Positions 15,842-25,190 of a stretch of 64,000 bases of DNA are shown here, piece after piece. This stretch comes from Streptomyces graminofaciens. Its GTDB lineage: Bacteria; Actinomycetota; Actinomycetes; Streptomycetales; Streptomycetaceae. The stretch is from assembly GCF_030294945.1 (NCBI RefSeq), contig NZ_AP018448.1, positions 7,160,001-7,224,000 of the forward strand. The letters are read 5' to 3'. The notes under the pieces were generated by a model. The model was given only the letters and a program-made list of their open reading frames with translations. It did not search any database and had not been told where the DNA came from. The number at the start of each line of letters is the position of its first letter. Positions within the stretch are counted from its first letter, which is position 1. Both the position numbers and the translations under genes were made by a program.

Positions 15842-17209
15842 ATGCAGGACGATGTCGAGGAGTTCGCGGCGCTGCTGCGCCGGCTGAAGGACCGTACGGA
15901 CCGGAGCTACGGCTCCCTGGCCCGCCGCCTCGGCATGAACACCTCCACGCTGCACCGGTACTGCGCGGGCGAGGCGGTGCCGCAGGACTTCGCGCCCGTG
16001 GAGCGGCTCGCGGCCTTCTGCGAGGCGACACCGAAGGAGCGGCTCGAACTGCACAGGCTGTGGTTGTCGGCGGTGGGGGCTCGGCAGCGGGTGCGTACGG
16101 CCGGTTCGGCGTCGGCGGCGGCATCGGCCGCGTCGGCACCGGCATCGGCCGCGTCGGCTGCGGCACCTGCACCGGACACGGACACGGACGGGGCACTCGT
16201 CGAGGAGAGCAGCTCCGCGGAGCAGCCCGGGGACGATCCAGCCCCGGACGAGCCCGCCCCCTCTCCCTCTCCCTTCTCCGCTCCCCGCCCCTGGTACCGC
16301 CGCCGACGGGTTCTGGCGTCCACCGCCGTCGCCTGCGCGCTGCTCGCCACTCCGGGCAGCGTGTCCGTCCTGTCGAACGACCGCTCCTCCGCGGCGGACG
16401 CCTCCCGCCCCGCGGGCCTGCGGACGACCGCCTCCGGCGCAGCCCACGGTTCGGCGAAACCGCCGGCCACCGCCTCCCCGTCCCCTTCCCGGAGCTCCGC
16501 GTCGCCCAGCCCCGGGCAGCAGAACCCCGCCCCGTCCGCGACCGACAGCGGTCCCGCCTCGGCCACGAAGCCGACCACCGGCCTGCCCCTCGCCTGGAGC
16601 ACCGACTCCCTGGTCTGGGACAAGGGGTGCGACCACGACTACGTCATCGACAAGCCGCCCGCACAGGTGCCTCCGCCGCCGGTGGAGCAGGACGCCGGGG
16701 TGTGGGCGGCGACGCAGGGCGCGGTGCACGGGCGGCATACGAGGGTGCAGATCTCGGTGCAGGGGCGGTCGTCAACGGCCGTGGTCCTGAAGGCGCTCCA
16801 CGTCCGCGTCGTCAGCCGCGGCAACCCGGCCGCCGGGAGCGCGTACGCCATGGGCCAGGGCTGCGGCGGTGAGCTCAGGCCCCGCCGCCTCACCGTGGAC
16901 CTCGATGTCGACCGCCCCATCGCCCGCCCGAAGGACGGCGCCGACAGCGAACACACCATCCCGGCCGTGCACTTCCCGTACCGTGTCTCCGCCGAGGACC
17001 CGGAGGTGCTGCTGGTCGACGCGACGACACAGACCTACGACGCCCGCTGGTACCTCGAACTCGACTGGTCCTCCCAGGGCCGCACCGGCACGATCCGCAT
17101 CGACGACCACGGCCGCCCGTTCCACACCACCAGCATCAAGGGAATGCCGCACTACTGGTACGGCAGGAACGACGCAGACGAGCGTGCCTGGGTCCCCTAC
17201 GACAGCTAG
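15842..17209 (+). CDS. Membrane-bound XRE-type regulator with extracellular domain
   Basis: 455 residues. N-terminal lambda-repressor-like HTH (RSYGSLARRLGMNTSTLHRYCAG, ~22-44). An Ala/Ser/Asp-rich linker and a basic stretch RPWYRRRR lead to one membrane helix (VLASTAVACALLATPGSVSVL, ~158-178). A Pro/Ser-rich linker and a ~200-residue beta-rich outside domain follow (WDKGCDHDYVIDKPPAQV ... GMPHYWYGRND). This layout is common in Streptomyces and suggests that an outside signal is relayed to a cytosolic DNA-binding domain, or that the protein tethers DNA. Target unknown. Start chosen for the GGAGG site. Confidence 0.8.
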   Translation: MQDDVEEFAALLRRLKDRTDRSYGSLARRLGMNTSTLHRYCAGEAVPQDFAPVERLAAFCEATPKERLELHRLWLSAVGARQRVRTAGSASAAASAASAPASAASAAAPAPDTDTDGALVEESSSAEQPGDDPAPDEPAPSPSPFSAPRPWYRRRRVLASTAVACALLATPGSVSVLSNDRSSAADASRPAGLRTTASGAAHGSAKPPATASPSPSRSSASPSPGQQNPAPSATDSGPASATKPTTGLPLAWSTDSLVWDKGCDHDYVIDKPPAQVPPPPVEQDAGVWAATQGAVHGRHTRVQISVQGRSSTAVVLKALHVRVVSRGNPAAGSAYAMGQGCGGELRPRRLTVDLDVDRPIARPKDGADSEHTIPAVHFPYRVSAEDPEVLLVDATTQTYDARWYLELDWSSQGRTGTIRIDDHGRPFHTTSIKGMPHYWYGRNDADERAWVPYDS

Positions 17210-17369
17210 GGGCTGCGTCGACCACGGCCGCAGTGACCGTGATTCCCCGCTGTTCCCCGCTCGATCTGGTGCGGCTCCAAGGCGAAAAAACCGTCAATCT
17301 TCGCGTTCACGGCAATTTTTCGGCCTCCCCGGGCCACTCAGTGCTGTCCGGCCATGGGGAACAGACATC

Positions 17370-17445
17370 GGTCGAAACCGACGGCGGAAACCTGATCAAG
17401 AAGACGATCACCCACCACAACTCGGGTGGCACAGCACTCAAGTAG
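17370..17445 (+). pseudogene. C-terminal scrap of a lectin/hydrolase exoprotein
   Basis: The frame ends ETDGGNLIKKTITHHNSGG-TALK and a stop. The same ending (ETDGGNLIRKTIAYHNSGG) closes the intact exoprotein at 34400-36268 on the opposite strand, so this is the 3' tip of a paralogue or a recombination footprint. Everything upstream is gone. Confidence 0.65.
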
Positions 17446-17513
17446 GCGGAGACACGCAGCCGGTCGGCCCCACTTCGATGGGGTCGGGTTCGTCCTCTTC
17501 GTCAGGCTGAGGC

Positions 17514-17566
17514 CTCCTCGGCTGGTACCGGCCACGCTGCCGTCGGCGCGGGCACCAGCCGAGGAG
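17514..17566. terminator. Long-loop inverted repeat
   Basis: 13-bp perfect arms CTCCTCGGCTGGT / ACCAGCCGAGGAG around a 27-bp loop, beyond the scrap's stop codon. Probably its terminator. Confidence 0.5.
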
Positions 17567-17700
17567 CCCTTGGCGAAGGAGACGAACGTCTTGCCACGTG
17601 ACGGCGGGACGCAAATTCAGCCGCCTACCGTCAGAGAAGGAGTACGTCGTGGCTGCTTCACACGAATAAGGCACGCGGCGACTGATCACCACGCACAGCA

Positions 17701-17727
17701 AAGGCCCGGGTCTCTGACCTGGGCCTT
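17701..17727 (-). terminator. tRNA-Gly-associated terminator, copy A
   Basis: AAGGCCCGGGTC TCT GACCTGGGCCTT-type hairpin immediately downstream (minus sense) of tRNA-Gly fragment A. Identical to the hairpin at copy B. Confidence 0.8.
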
Positions 17728-17732
17728 CACCA

Positions 17733-17789
17733 TGGAGCGGGTGACGAGAATCGAACTCGCGCTCTCAGCTTGGGAAGCGACGGCGCTTG
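17733..17789 (-). repeat. tRNA-Gly(CCC) 3'-half fragment, putative att site A
   Basis: On the minus strand it carries the anticodon loop TTCCCAA in stem TCAGC/GCTGA (here the 5' side is CGTCGC), the variable loop, the T-arm GAGTTCGATTCTC and acceptor CACCCGCTCCA. The D-arm and 5' acceptor are missing. The ~54-bp core recurs at 39170, 54866 and 60879 in the same orientation. A 3' half with its own terminator is the classic attachment site of tRNA-targeting integrative elements. Confidence 0.85.
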
Positions 17790-17929
17790 CGCGCCTTCCA
17801 TGGCCCTGACCTGCGCGGACTTCGTCCCGAAGGTTCCCCGGACACGGACGTGGGCGGGGCGAGCGCCAGGACGCGCTCGCTGACCCGGCACTCCCATCCG
17901 GCCACGTCGGGCGAGGCTCTTCAGCGGGG

Positions 17930-18130
17930 TGAGGACCGCGACGTGGACCGCGTCCCCGGCCGGCCTCAGCCGGGCCAGGGCGTCGGTGCGGGCTGTTCCT
18001 TTGAGCTGTCCGTATCGGGCGCGAATGCTCTCGGGTGCGGTGACGAGGATGTGGGCGATCTGGTTCAGGGCGGCGGTGCGTGCTTTGACCGCGGAGCGGG
18101 CGGCGTTGTGCAGGGCGCGTGGTGAGGACC
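17930..18130 (-). pseudogene. IS110-family transposase fragment
   Basis: The minus strand encodes ARSAVKARTAALNQIAHILV and TAPESIRARYGQL, the linker between the DEDD and C-terminal domains of IS110 transposases. Both catalytic ends are missing. It lies just inside the putative island edge marked by att site A. Confidence 0.6.
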
Positions 18131-18522
18131 TCCTGGACCCGCCAGTGGGCCGGGATCGGCGCGTCCGGTTGCGGTCGGGTGAGGCGGTTGCCCAGGCCTC
18201 CCTCTCCGCCGACTCCCGCCCGGCGAGGAGGGCATGGGACGTGCACACCATGAGCACGCCATGCCCCTATGCCACCTACCGGGCGGGCACGCCGCCGTAC
18301 CCGCGTCCGGGGATCAGCGAACAACCCTCACCTGCACGGACGTTGGCTCACAGACAGACCAACTGCCCCTGGTGACACGTGTTCTGTTGTCCGGAAGGAG
18401 TGGAAGTTGTGCGAATGCTGTGCGAGGAGGTGACAGAGCGATCGGATGTGTTGCATTTGGTGCGTCGGGGGAGCCCGGGGCCCGTGGGGTTCTCGGGGCA
18501 CTGACCATGAGGAGGAACAGAA
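18131..18522. other. No recognisable gene; promoter of the hydrolase
   Basis: 392 bp. Only GC-rich shadow frames at the left. 18360-18520 is less GC-rich and should carry the promoter of the secreted hydrolase (ribosome site GAGGAGGAACAGAA at 18508). Confidence 0.4.
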
Positions 18523-21321
18523 GTGATCCGTGTCTCGCGCGTGACGGCCGCTGTGGCAGCGGCCCTCGCGCTGGCGCTGGCGTCGCCGGGGGCGGCGCAG
18601 GCGGCGCCGGAACCGGACCCCGGGCTGCTGTCCGCTTCCCCGTCCGCGGGGCTTCCCGAGGGCTGGCGGACCACCGGGTCCGGGGAGTCGGCAGAGCTGG
18701 TGTGGCGCTCGCCCGAGAAGGTGCCGGTGGGCGATGCCCAGGTCGAGTTCCGCAGCGGGGAACGCCTGTTGGGCATCCCCAGACCCGCCGCGGACGGGCG
18801 CACCTTCCGGCTGCCGCTCGACGGGGTGAGCCTCGGAAGGACGGACGACCTGCGGGTCGAGGCCGGAGGGCGCCGTCTGGACGCGGCCGGAGCGAAGGCC
18901 GCGGCCCGTGAGCGCCGCGGACTCGACAGCTCTTCGGGCCCATCGCGCCTGCCCCGGGCCGCGACCGTGAACAAGGTCGACCCCGGTGTGGCCGGCTCGT
19001 TCCGTACGACCAGCGGTGAGTACTCCCTGCCATCGGTCCACCTGCCCGGCTACGACACCGAGGTGGAGATGAAGGCCGTGGTGGTCGCACCGAAGGGCGC
19101 CACGGGCAGCCGCCCCCTGGCGCTGTTCCTCCACGGGCGCCACGCCACCTGCTTCAAGGGCGACGACCTGACCCTCGAATGGCCTTGCCCGGCCGACCAC
19201 GAGCCGGTGCCGAGCTACCGCGGATACCTGCACGACCAGCAACTCCTGGCCTCCCAGGGCTATGTGACGGTCTCGATCTCGGCCAACTCCGTCAACGCCC
19301 AGGACTGGCAGGCCGACGACGCCGGCGCCCAGGCCCGCTCCTCGCTGATACGGCTGCACCTGGCCCACTGGGCGGACTGGGCCGCCGACCCGTCCACGGC
19401 CCCCGACGTCGTACGACGGGCGCCCCGCGCCGACCTCGGCCGGGTGCTGCTGGTGGGCCACTCCCGTGGTGGTGAGGGCGTCGACCGGGCCGCGCTGGAC
19501 AGCCTCACCCCGCCGCCCGCCGACCAGGACGGCTACCACGGCAAAACCCGCTGGACGATACGCGGAACCGTCCTCATAGGCCCCACGATCTTCGGCCAGA
19601 ACCCCGCACCCGACGTGCCGTCCGTGTCGATCCTGCCGGGCTGCGACGGAGACGTCATCGACCTGCAGGGCGAGTACTACGTCGACGGCACCCGTGGGGT
19701 CAGCCGCGGCAAGGCCCTGCACAGCGCGGTCTACATGACGGGTGCGAACCACAACTACTTCAACAGCGAGTGGACCCCCGGCCAGGCCACGGCACCGGCC
19801 GACGACGACTTCTCCTACGGCGGCGACGGGCACGACCCGCTGTGCTCGCCGGGCACCGCCACCCGGCTCACCGCCGAGCAGCAGCGGAAGGCGGGCTCGA
19901 CGTACATAGCCGCCGCGGCCCGGCTGTTCGTCGCCGGTGACGACCGGGTCCGCCCGCTGCTCGACGGGTCGCCCGCGCGTGCAGCCTCCGCCGGACCCGC
20001 CCGCGTCCTCACCCACGCCGTCGGCGCCGCCCGCTCGGGAGCGTTCCTTCCGGCCTCCTCCGCCAAGGTCAGCGGCGGCGGTCGGCTGTGCGCCCAGGTG
20101 GACCCGGACCCGAAGGTCTCCTGCCTGGACCCCGCCCTCAGGACCGCTTCCCCGCACTTCACCCAGTGGCGGAGGGTGACCCCCGGCAAGGAGCCGGGCC
20201 GGTACGCGCTGGCCATGAACTGGAGCCGCTCCGGCACCGCCACCCGGTTCAGTCCCGCCGCTCCGGTCTCCCTGTCCGGAGCGAAGAAGTTGACCCTGCG
20301 CGTGATCGTCCCGCCGAACACCACCGGCACCGAGCTGGACGTCGCCCTCACCGACACCTCCGGCAAGCGGGCGAACCTCGGCCGGGTCCGCGTCGACGGC
20401 CTGCCGGGCACCTCCCGCACCTCCTCCTACTGGGCGCGTGAGGTCCGCGTACCCCTGTCCGCCGAGACCCGGAAGCGCATCGACCTCGGCCACGTCAAAA
20501 CCCTGCGCCTGACCCCGCGTACCGAGTCCGGGACGGCATGGCTGGTGGACGCCTACGGCTGGCGCCCCGGCACCCCCGTCGTCCAGCCCGCCAAGCTGGC
20601 GCGCGTGGATGTCGGCAACCTCACCGTCAAGGAGGGCGACTCCGGCTCGCGCACCTACCAGGTGCCGGTACGGGTGTCCGGGTCGGGCAGCGGCGAGGTC
20701 CGGCTGTTCGTGGAGGAGCCGGGCAGCGACTTCCCCGTCGCGCGCACGGTGAAGGTCCGGGCGGGCACCCGCGTCGACGTACCCGTGACGGTCGAGGGCA
20801 ACACCCGCTACAGCTCCGACACGGCACACCGGGTGGCCGTCAAGACCGTACGCGGCGCGGTGGTCGGCTCCTCCCTGGGCGGCGTCACCGCGCAGAACGA
20901 CGACCCCCAGCCCACGGTGACCATGACACCGGTCGCGGACCAGGTCACCGAGGGGCAACCGCTGGTCTGGCGGATCACCCTCTCCGCCGCCGCCGACGTG
21001 GCCCTGTGGACGGACCTGCAGCTGCTGCCCGTCTCCGACGGCACCGAACTGTCCACCGGGGACGTCCCCGCGACGTGGCTGGACGAGCACTTCGGTGCCT
21101 CGCCGGATCCCGAGCGGCCACTGTCCGCACTGCCGGACGGCGCGCTGCTCATGTCCGAAGTACCCGCGGGCAGTCTGAGCATCGACATGTCCGTGCCCAC
21201 CGTCACCGATCAGCTGAGCGAGGACACGGAGTCGCTGCGGCTGCGCCTGTGGACCTACGACGCCAACGGGGAGCCGGTCGAGGGCCCGGAGTTCACCGGC
21301 ACGGTACGTGACGCCTCCTAG
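18523..21321 (+). CDS. Large secreted alpha/beta hydrolase with Calx-beta-like tail
   Basis: 932 residues from GTG. Signal peptide VTAAVAAALALALASPGAAQAA. The central alpha/beta-hydrolase domain (~150-480) has LALFLHGRHATCF (oxyanion region) and the nucleophile elbow VLLVGHSRGGEGVDRA (Ser ~313); TGANHNYFNSEW (~407) probably holds the catalytic His. The C-terminal half contains a beta-rich carbohydrate/protein-binding region and a Calx-beta-like stretch (LTVKEGDSGSRTYQVPVRVS, ~705-800). It is likely an extracellular esterase/lipase-like enzyme. Good start site (GAGGAGGAACAGAA) and a terminator downstream; monocistronic. Confidence 0.8.
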   Translation: MIRVSRVTAAVAAALALALASPGAAQAAPEPDPGLLSASPSAGLPEGWRTTGSGESAELVWRSPEKVPVGDAQVEFRSGERLLGIPRPAADGRTFRLPLDGVSLGRTDDLRVEAGGRRLDAAGAKAAARERRGLDSSSGPSRLPRAATVNKVDPGVAGSFRTTSGEYSLPSVHLPGYDTEVEMKAVVVAPKGATGSRPLALFLHGRHATCFKGDDLTLEWPCPADHEPVPSYRGYLHDQQLLASQGYVTVSISANSVNAQDWQADDAGAQARSSLIRLHLAHWADWAADPSTAPDVVRRAPRADLGRVLLVGHSRGGEGVDRAALDSLTPPPADQDGYHGKTRWTIRGTVLIGPTIFGQNPAPDVPSVSILPGCDGDVIDLQGEYYVDGTRGVSRGKALHSAVYMTGANHNYFNSEWTPGQATAPADDDFSYGGDGHDPLCSPGTATRLTAEQQRKAGSTYIAAAARLFVAGDDRVRPLLDGSPARAASAGPARVLTHAVGAARSGAFLPASSAKVSGGGRLCAQVDPDPKVSCLDPALRTASPHFTQWRRVTPGKEPGRYALAMNWSRSGTATRFSPAAPVSLSGAKKLTLRVIVPPNTTGTELDVALTDTSGKRANLGRVRVDGLPGTSRTSSYWAREVRVPLSAETRKRIDLGHVKTLRLTPRTESGTAWLVDAYGWRPGTPVVQPAKLARVDVGNLTVKEGDSGSRTYQVPVRVSGSGSGEVRLFVEEPGSDFPVARTVKVRAGTRVDVPVTVEGNTRYSSDTAHRVAVKTVRGAVVGSSLGGVTAQNDDPQPTVTMTPVADQVTEGQPLVWRITLSAAADVALWTDLQLLPVSDGTELSTGDVPATWLDEHFGASPDPERPLSALPDGALLMSEVPAGSLSIDMSVPTVTDQLSEDTESLRLRLWTYDANGEPVEGPEFTGTVRDAS

Positions 21322-21353
21322 CGGAGCACCCGTGCCGTACGAGGCACCATGAG

Positions 21354-21396
21354 GTGCCGTCGGCCCTCCCGCTCCCGGCGGGAAGACCGACGGCAC
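21354..21396 (+). terminator. Hairpin terminator
   Basis: Perfect 10-bp arms GTGCCGTCGG / CCGACGGCAC, 32 bp after the hydrolase stop. Confidence 0.65.
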
Positions 21397-21471
21397 CGCC
21401 ACGCCGCCCACCGCCACGCCGCCCACCGCCACGCCGCCCACCGCGACGCCGCCCACCGCGACGCCGCTCAT
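21397..21471. repeat. 15-bp tandem repeat x5
   Basis: Five contiguous copies of CGCCACGCCGCCCAC, the last two with changes, in the gap between two convergent genes. A likely slippage-prone VNTR, not coding. Confidence 0.85.
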
Positions 21472-21696
21472 CGGACGCCGGCAACCGGGCCGGCGCCGTC
21501 CCTGCAGCACCGTATGGCCGCGTTCACCGTCTCCTGTCGTGGTCGCCGCGAGCCGGTACGACGGAGCCGCCTCGGGGAGGCTACGGGCCGTCGGGCAGGG
21601 CTACGACGCCGGTCCGGCGGGGTCTGGCGACGGGCTATATGTCCCCCCTCCACCCCAGGAGCATCAGCTGTGCGCCGACATCACGCGGGGCGTGCG

Positions 21697-21731
21697 AAGG
21701 CGCCCGGTGACATCAAGTCTCCGGGCGCCTT
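21697..21731 (-). terminator. Hairpin terminator of the FG-GAP gene
   Basis: Perfect 11-bp arms AAGGCGCCCGG / CCGGGCGCCTT, 20 bp beyond the minus-strand stop at 21751. Confidence 0.75.
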
Positions 21732-21750
21732 TGGAGGACCAACCCGCCAC

Positions 21751-24700
21751 CTAGGAAAGGGACTTGTAGCCGCTCCAGCCGCTCGCGATCCGCGTCCGCG
21801 GACCGAACGAGCCCTTGCCGTCACCGCTGTTGCGCCACAGGTTGCCGCTGGTGTCGCGGGAGACCAGGTCCGGCCTGCCGTCGTCCGTGATGTCGCCGAC
21901 CCCGACGACCGCGTTGTACGAGCCGCCCCAGTCGGACAGCACCTTGACGCGGGCCGCGAACGTGCCGTCGCCCTTGCCGTTGTAGCGGTAGAGGTTGTTG
22001 GACGTGTCCTGGGCCAGGAGGTCCGCGTTGCCGTCGCCGGTGATGTCGCCGGTGCCGACGATCTTCTTGTAGCCCTTCCAGTTGTCGTAGAGCTTGACGC
22101 GGGAGGCGAGCTTGCCCTCGCTCGTGCCCTTGTGGAGGTGGACCGCTCCGGTGGACGAGTTCCTCGTGATCAGGTCCGGGCGGCCGTCGCCGCTCACGTC
22201 GCCCGGCGACGTCAGGGCGTCGTACTGCGTCCAGCCGCTGGTCGCGAGGGTCGTGTACGACGTCGACGGCTTGACCGCCGCCCCGCAGCCCGGCTTGTAC
22301 AGCCGCAGTGCGCCGCTGCTGTAGCGCACGAGGACGTCGTTGCAGCGGTCGCCGCTCAGGTCGCCGAAGGGGATTGCCCTGACGCTCGTCGGCCAGCCGG
22401 TGCCCGTGTACTTGTCGCCGAACTTGCCCGTCCCCGTGCCGCTGTGGAAGGTCAGCCCGCCCGAGGAGTTGAGGGTGAGCAGGTCGCCGCGGCCGTCGGC
22501 GCCGTCGGGGCTGACGAAGTCGCGGCGCACGGCGGCGCCGCGTTGCAGGAAGCCCTCGCCGCTGGTCACCGTGTTCGCCGCGGTGGTGCCGAGGCCGGTC
22601 GCCCTCAGAGTCCAGGTGAAGTGGCCGTTGGGGAAGTAACCGCCGCTCGCCGTCTTGCCGTTCCAGGTCGTCGTCACCCTGTCCGGGGTCGCGCCGCCGG
22701 TGAGCGTGCGGGTGGCCTTGCCGTTCGCGCCGCTCTGCACCGAGGTGAAGGTGAGCGACCAGGAGGTGACCGGGCGGGACAGCACCCAGTCGCCCTCGAA
22801 GGGCATGCCCGGGTCCACATAGCTGCCGGCCGACGTCTCGAAGGCCGTCACGGCGGACGGCGCGATGCCCGTCGTGGTGACGTGGGTGCGCTCGTAGTCG
22901 TCGAACCAGGCGACCAGGCCGGTGTACTCGTCGACCGTCCAGCGGTAACGGCGGTCCGCGGTCAGGCCCTTGTCGGCCAGGTCGGAGGCGATCGTGCGAG
23001 TGGTGCCGGTGGCCGCCTCGGTGAGCACCAGCGTGCCCGCGCCATGGTCGTGGCGGACGGTGAAACCGTCGCCGAGGAGCACGTCACCGGGGGTGACCGC
23101 CGTCGACGTACCGGCCTCGGTGTCGTACACGCCCGCCGAGTCCGTCCCGCAGGCCCAGTACACCCAGCGGCCCGCCGCCTGGAGTTCGCTCGGCACGCAG
23201 GCCAGGCCGGGGACGGTCACCGTGCCGAGCGTCTTCGCCAGCGGGATGCTGTACGAGGTGAGCGTGCCGGCGGTGGTGGTGGCGCTCCAGAGAGTGGAGC
23301 CGTTCAGAGCCGCGGCGCGCACGGACCGCTTCAGCTTCTGGCCCTGGCCGAACTCGCCTACGTACTGCGCCGGGGTGGTGCCGCCGGAGTTGAAGACGGC
23401 GTAGTCGTCGGAGACGTCGACGATTCGGCCGCCCTGGCCGCCGAAGTCCAGGTAGTGGCCGCCGATTTCCTTCAGCCGGTCGTCGCCGATGCCCTCGCCC
23501 TCGTCGGTGCCGCCGTTCGCGTCGAGGTAGACGTCCTCGGCGTCGACGTTCCCCCACAGCGCCGAGCATGTGGTGCCCTCGTACGGGCAGAGGGCGGCGT
23601 GGATCGAGCCGCTCGCCGTGGCCTCGGACGCCGTCAGCGTGGCGGAGCCGTCGGTGGTGAGAGTGCGCACGGACGTGGTGTCCGCGGTGGCGTTCGGGTC
23701 GTCCTCGGCGACGCGCAGGCTGCCGCGGCTGAGCGCGATGCCCGTCTTGGCGTTCTCCACCGCCGGGGCCTGCCGGACCTTCGCCGGCTTCAGCGTGCCG
23801 TCCTCGGCCTGGCTCACCCGCTGCACCCACCAGTCGGTGGCGTCGGTGCCGCCGGTGACCAGCGCGCTCTTGTCACCGGCCGCCAGCGTGTATTCGCCGG
23901 CGCTCGCCAGCAGGGTCTGCTGCACCGAGGGGTCGTTCACGTCGACCGCGAGCAGCTTGGAGCCGAGCGAGCTGGAGGACAGCGGCAGCAGCAGCCAGTC
24001 GCCGACCAGGACCGGGTCGCCGTCGAGCGCGCCCGGGTGCGCGGGCAGCGTGACGACCTGCTCGGCGGCGGCGAGGTCGGTGCGGGACTTCAGGTGCAGC
24101 TCGGCGGTGCCGGCCTGGTACCAGCCGATGCGGTCCTCGCTCATCACGTAGTGCGAGGCGTAGGTGGCGTCGGCGAACACATCGGTGTTCACGGCCGAGT
24201 CGACGTCGATGTAGCCGATCGTGCCGGTGTCGACCGACCAGAGCACGCCCGAGGAGTCCGCGGCGAGGACGTCCGTGCTCCCCACGGCCGTCGGGTCACC
24301 GGTCACCTTGCGGGGGCGCCACTCGCCGTCGACCTTGTCGATCAAGGAGTATGTGGTGACGACCGTGTCTCCGGCCAGGGCCCGGTAGTAGCCGTGGGTG
24401 GTGGAGCCGGCCCAGCTCAGGCTCCGGGTCGTGGCCGTGGCCGGGTCCCAGAGACTGACGGACGAGGACGTCACCGACGACGACGGCAGGGCGATCAGGT
24501 CGCTGTCCGACCCGTACCAGGCCGTACGGCACTCGGAGTCGATGTAGTAGCAGTTCGAGGACGGGGTGTAGACGCTGCCGTCGGCCTTCTCGACGGTGAC
24601 GGTCCTGCCCGTCGCGTAGTCGGTCCACAGCATGCCGGCCCTGCCGGTCTGCCGGTGCAGGAAGCCGCTGTCGCCGGCCACGTACGGGCGGTCGGTGCGC

Positions 24701-24867
24701 GGTGTGGTGGTGCTGGGGTCGACCAGCGTGATCGCGGTGGTGTCGGCTTCGGTCGCTTCCGCGGATCCGCTGCCGTCCGACAGGACGACGGCGGACGCGG
24801 CCACGATGACCGCCAGCGAGGAGACGGCGGCGGCCAGCCCGCCCCGTCCCGGGGCATGTCTGCCCAC
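21751..24867 (-). CDS. Secreted FG-GAP/VCBS repeat protein
   Basis: 1038 residues. N-terminal membrane/signal segment LAAAVSSLAVIVAASAVVL. Residues ~50-700 form a long beta-propeller-like region with repeated short Asp-rich blades (e.g. LLAVDVNDPSVQQTL). A FlgD-like Ig module follows (TTTWNGKTASGGYFPNGHFTW, ~760). The C-terminal ~250 residues carry five or so FG-GAP repeats (FGDLSGDRCNDVLVRY, GDVSGDGRPDLITRN, GDITGDGNADLLAQD, GDITDDGRPDLVSRD), each with a DxxGDGxxD calcium loop. Such proteins are exported adhesin- or enzyme-like propellers in Streptomyces; function unknown. Intact, single gene, own terminator. Confidence 0.88.
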   Translation of the reverse strand: MGRHAPGRGGLAAAVSSLAVIVAASAVVLSDGSGSAEATEADTTAITLVDPSTTTPRTDRPYVAGDSGFLHRQTGRAGMLWTDYATGRTVTVEKADGSVYTPSSNCYYIDSECRTAWYGSDSDLIALPSSSVTSSSVSLWDPATATTRSLSWAGSTTHGYYRALAGDTVVTTYSLIDKVDGEWRPRKVTGDPTAVGSTDVLAADSSGVLWSVDTGTIGYIDVDSAVNTDVFADATYASHYVMSEDRIGWYQAGTAELHLKSRTDLAAAEQVVTLPAHPGALDGDPVLVGDWLLLPLSSSSLGSKLLAVDVNDPSVQQTLLASAGEYTLAAGDKSALVTGGTDATDWWVQRVSQAEDGTLKPAKVRQAPAVENAKTGIALSRGSLRVAEDDPNATADTTSVRTLTTDGSATLTASEATASGSIHAALCPYEGTTCSALWGNVDAEDVYLDANGGTDEGEGIGDDRLKEIGGHYLDFGGQGGRIVDVSDDYAVFNSGGTTPAQYVGEFGQGQKLKRSVRAAALNGSTLWSATTTAGTLTSYSIPLAKTLGTVTVPGLACVPSELQAAGRWVYWACGTDSAGVYDTEAGTSTAVTPGDVLLGDGFTVRHDHGAGTLVLTEAATGTTRTIASDLADKGLTADRRYRWTVDEYTGLVAWFDDYERTHVTTTGIAPSAVTAFETSAGSYVDPGMPFEGDWVLSRPVTSWSLTFTSVQSGANGKATRTLTGGATPDRVTTTWNGKTASGGYFPNGHFTWTLRATGLGTTAANTVTSGEGFLQRGAAVRRDFVSPDGADGRGDLLTLNSSGGLTFHSGTGTGKFGDKYTGTGWPTSVRAIPFGDLSGDRCNDVLVRYSSGALRLYKPGCGAAVKPSTSYTTLATSGWTQYDALTSPGDVSGDGRPDLITRNSSTGAVHLHKGTSEGKLASRVKLYDNWKGYKKIVGTGDITGDGNADLLAQDTSNNLYRYNGKGDGTFAARVKVLSDWGGSYNAVVGVGDITDDGRPDLVSRDTSGNLWRNSGDGKGSFGPRTRIASGWSGYKSLS

Positions 24868-25190
24868 GTAAGTTCCCTCCCCTGCGAGGGCCCGTGCCCT
24901 CGCACAAATTGCCGGATCTTATCAGGGGGGTGGTGGAGGCAAGGGCGTGCTCCAGGTGAAAGGGGGTGGGCAGGCTTTGGCCCCGGTCTGGGGAACGACG
25001 GAGCCAGGGTCGGTGGATCCGTCGCGAGATCGCCCGTTCCGTCCCGCCCAGGTAAAGAAACGACCTGTCACAGCAATCTCAGGTCATGCGAAAGATCCCC
25101 GAGGCCTCAAGCCTCCGTAGCAATGCGGCCCAGGACGCGCACCGGCGGCTGGGTGGCACGCAAGCACGCCGCATGCCACCCAACGCGAGG
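24868..25190. other. Intergenic region, no gene
   Basis: 323 bp. Contains the upstream region of the FG-GAP gene; short AT-rich spots at 24905-24925 and 25050-25090 may be promoter parts. Nothing coding recognised. Confidence 0.4.

Noticed and set aside
17733..17789. Functional tRNA-Gly gene
   Set aside because: Only the anticodon, T-arm and 3' acceptor part is present; no D-arm or 5' acceptor strand can be found to the right in any of the four copies.
18328..21510. 1060-codon minus-strand open frame
   Set aside because: Antisense shadow of the secreted hydrolase; repeated Gly/Val/Gln-rich low-complexity sequence.
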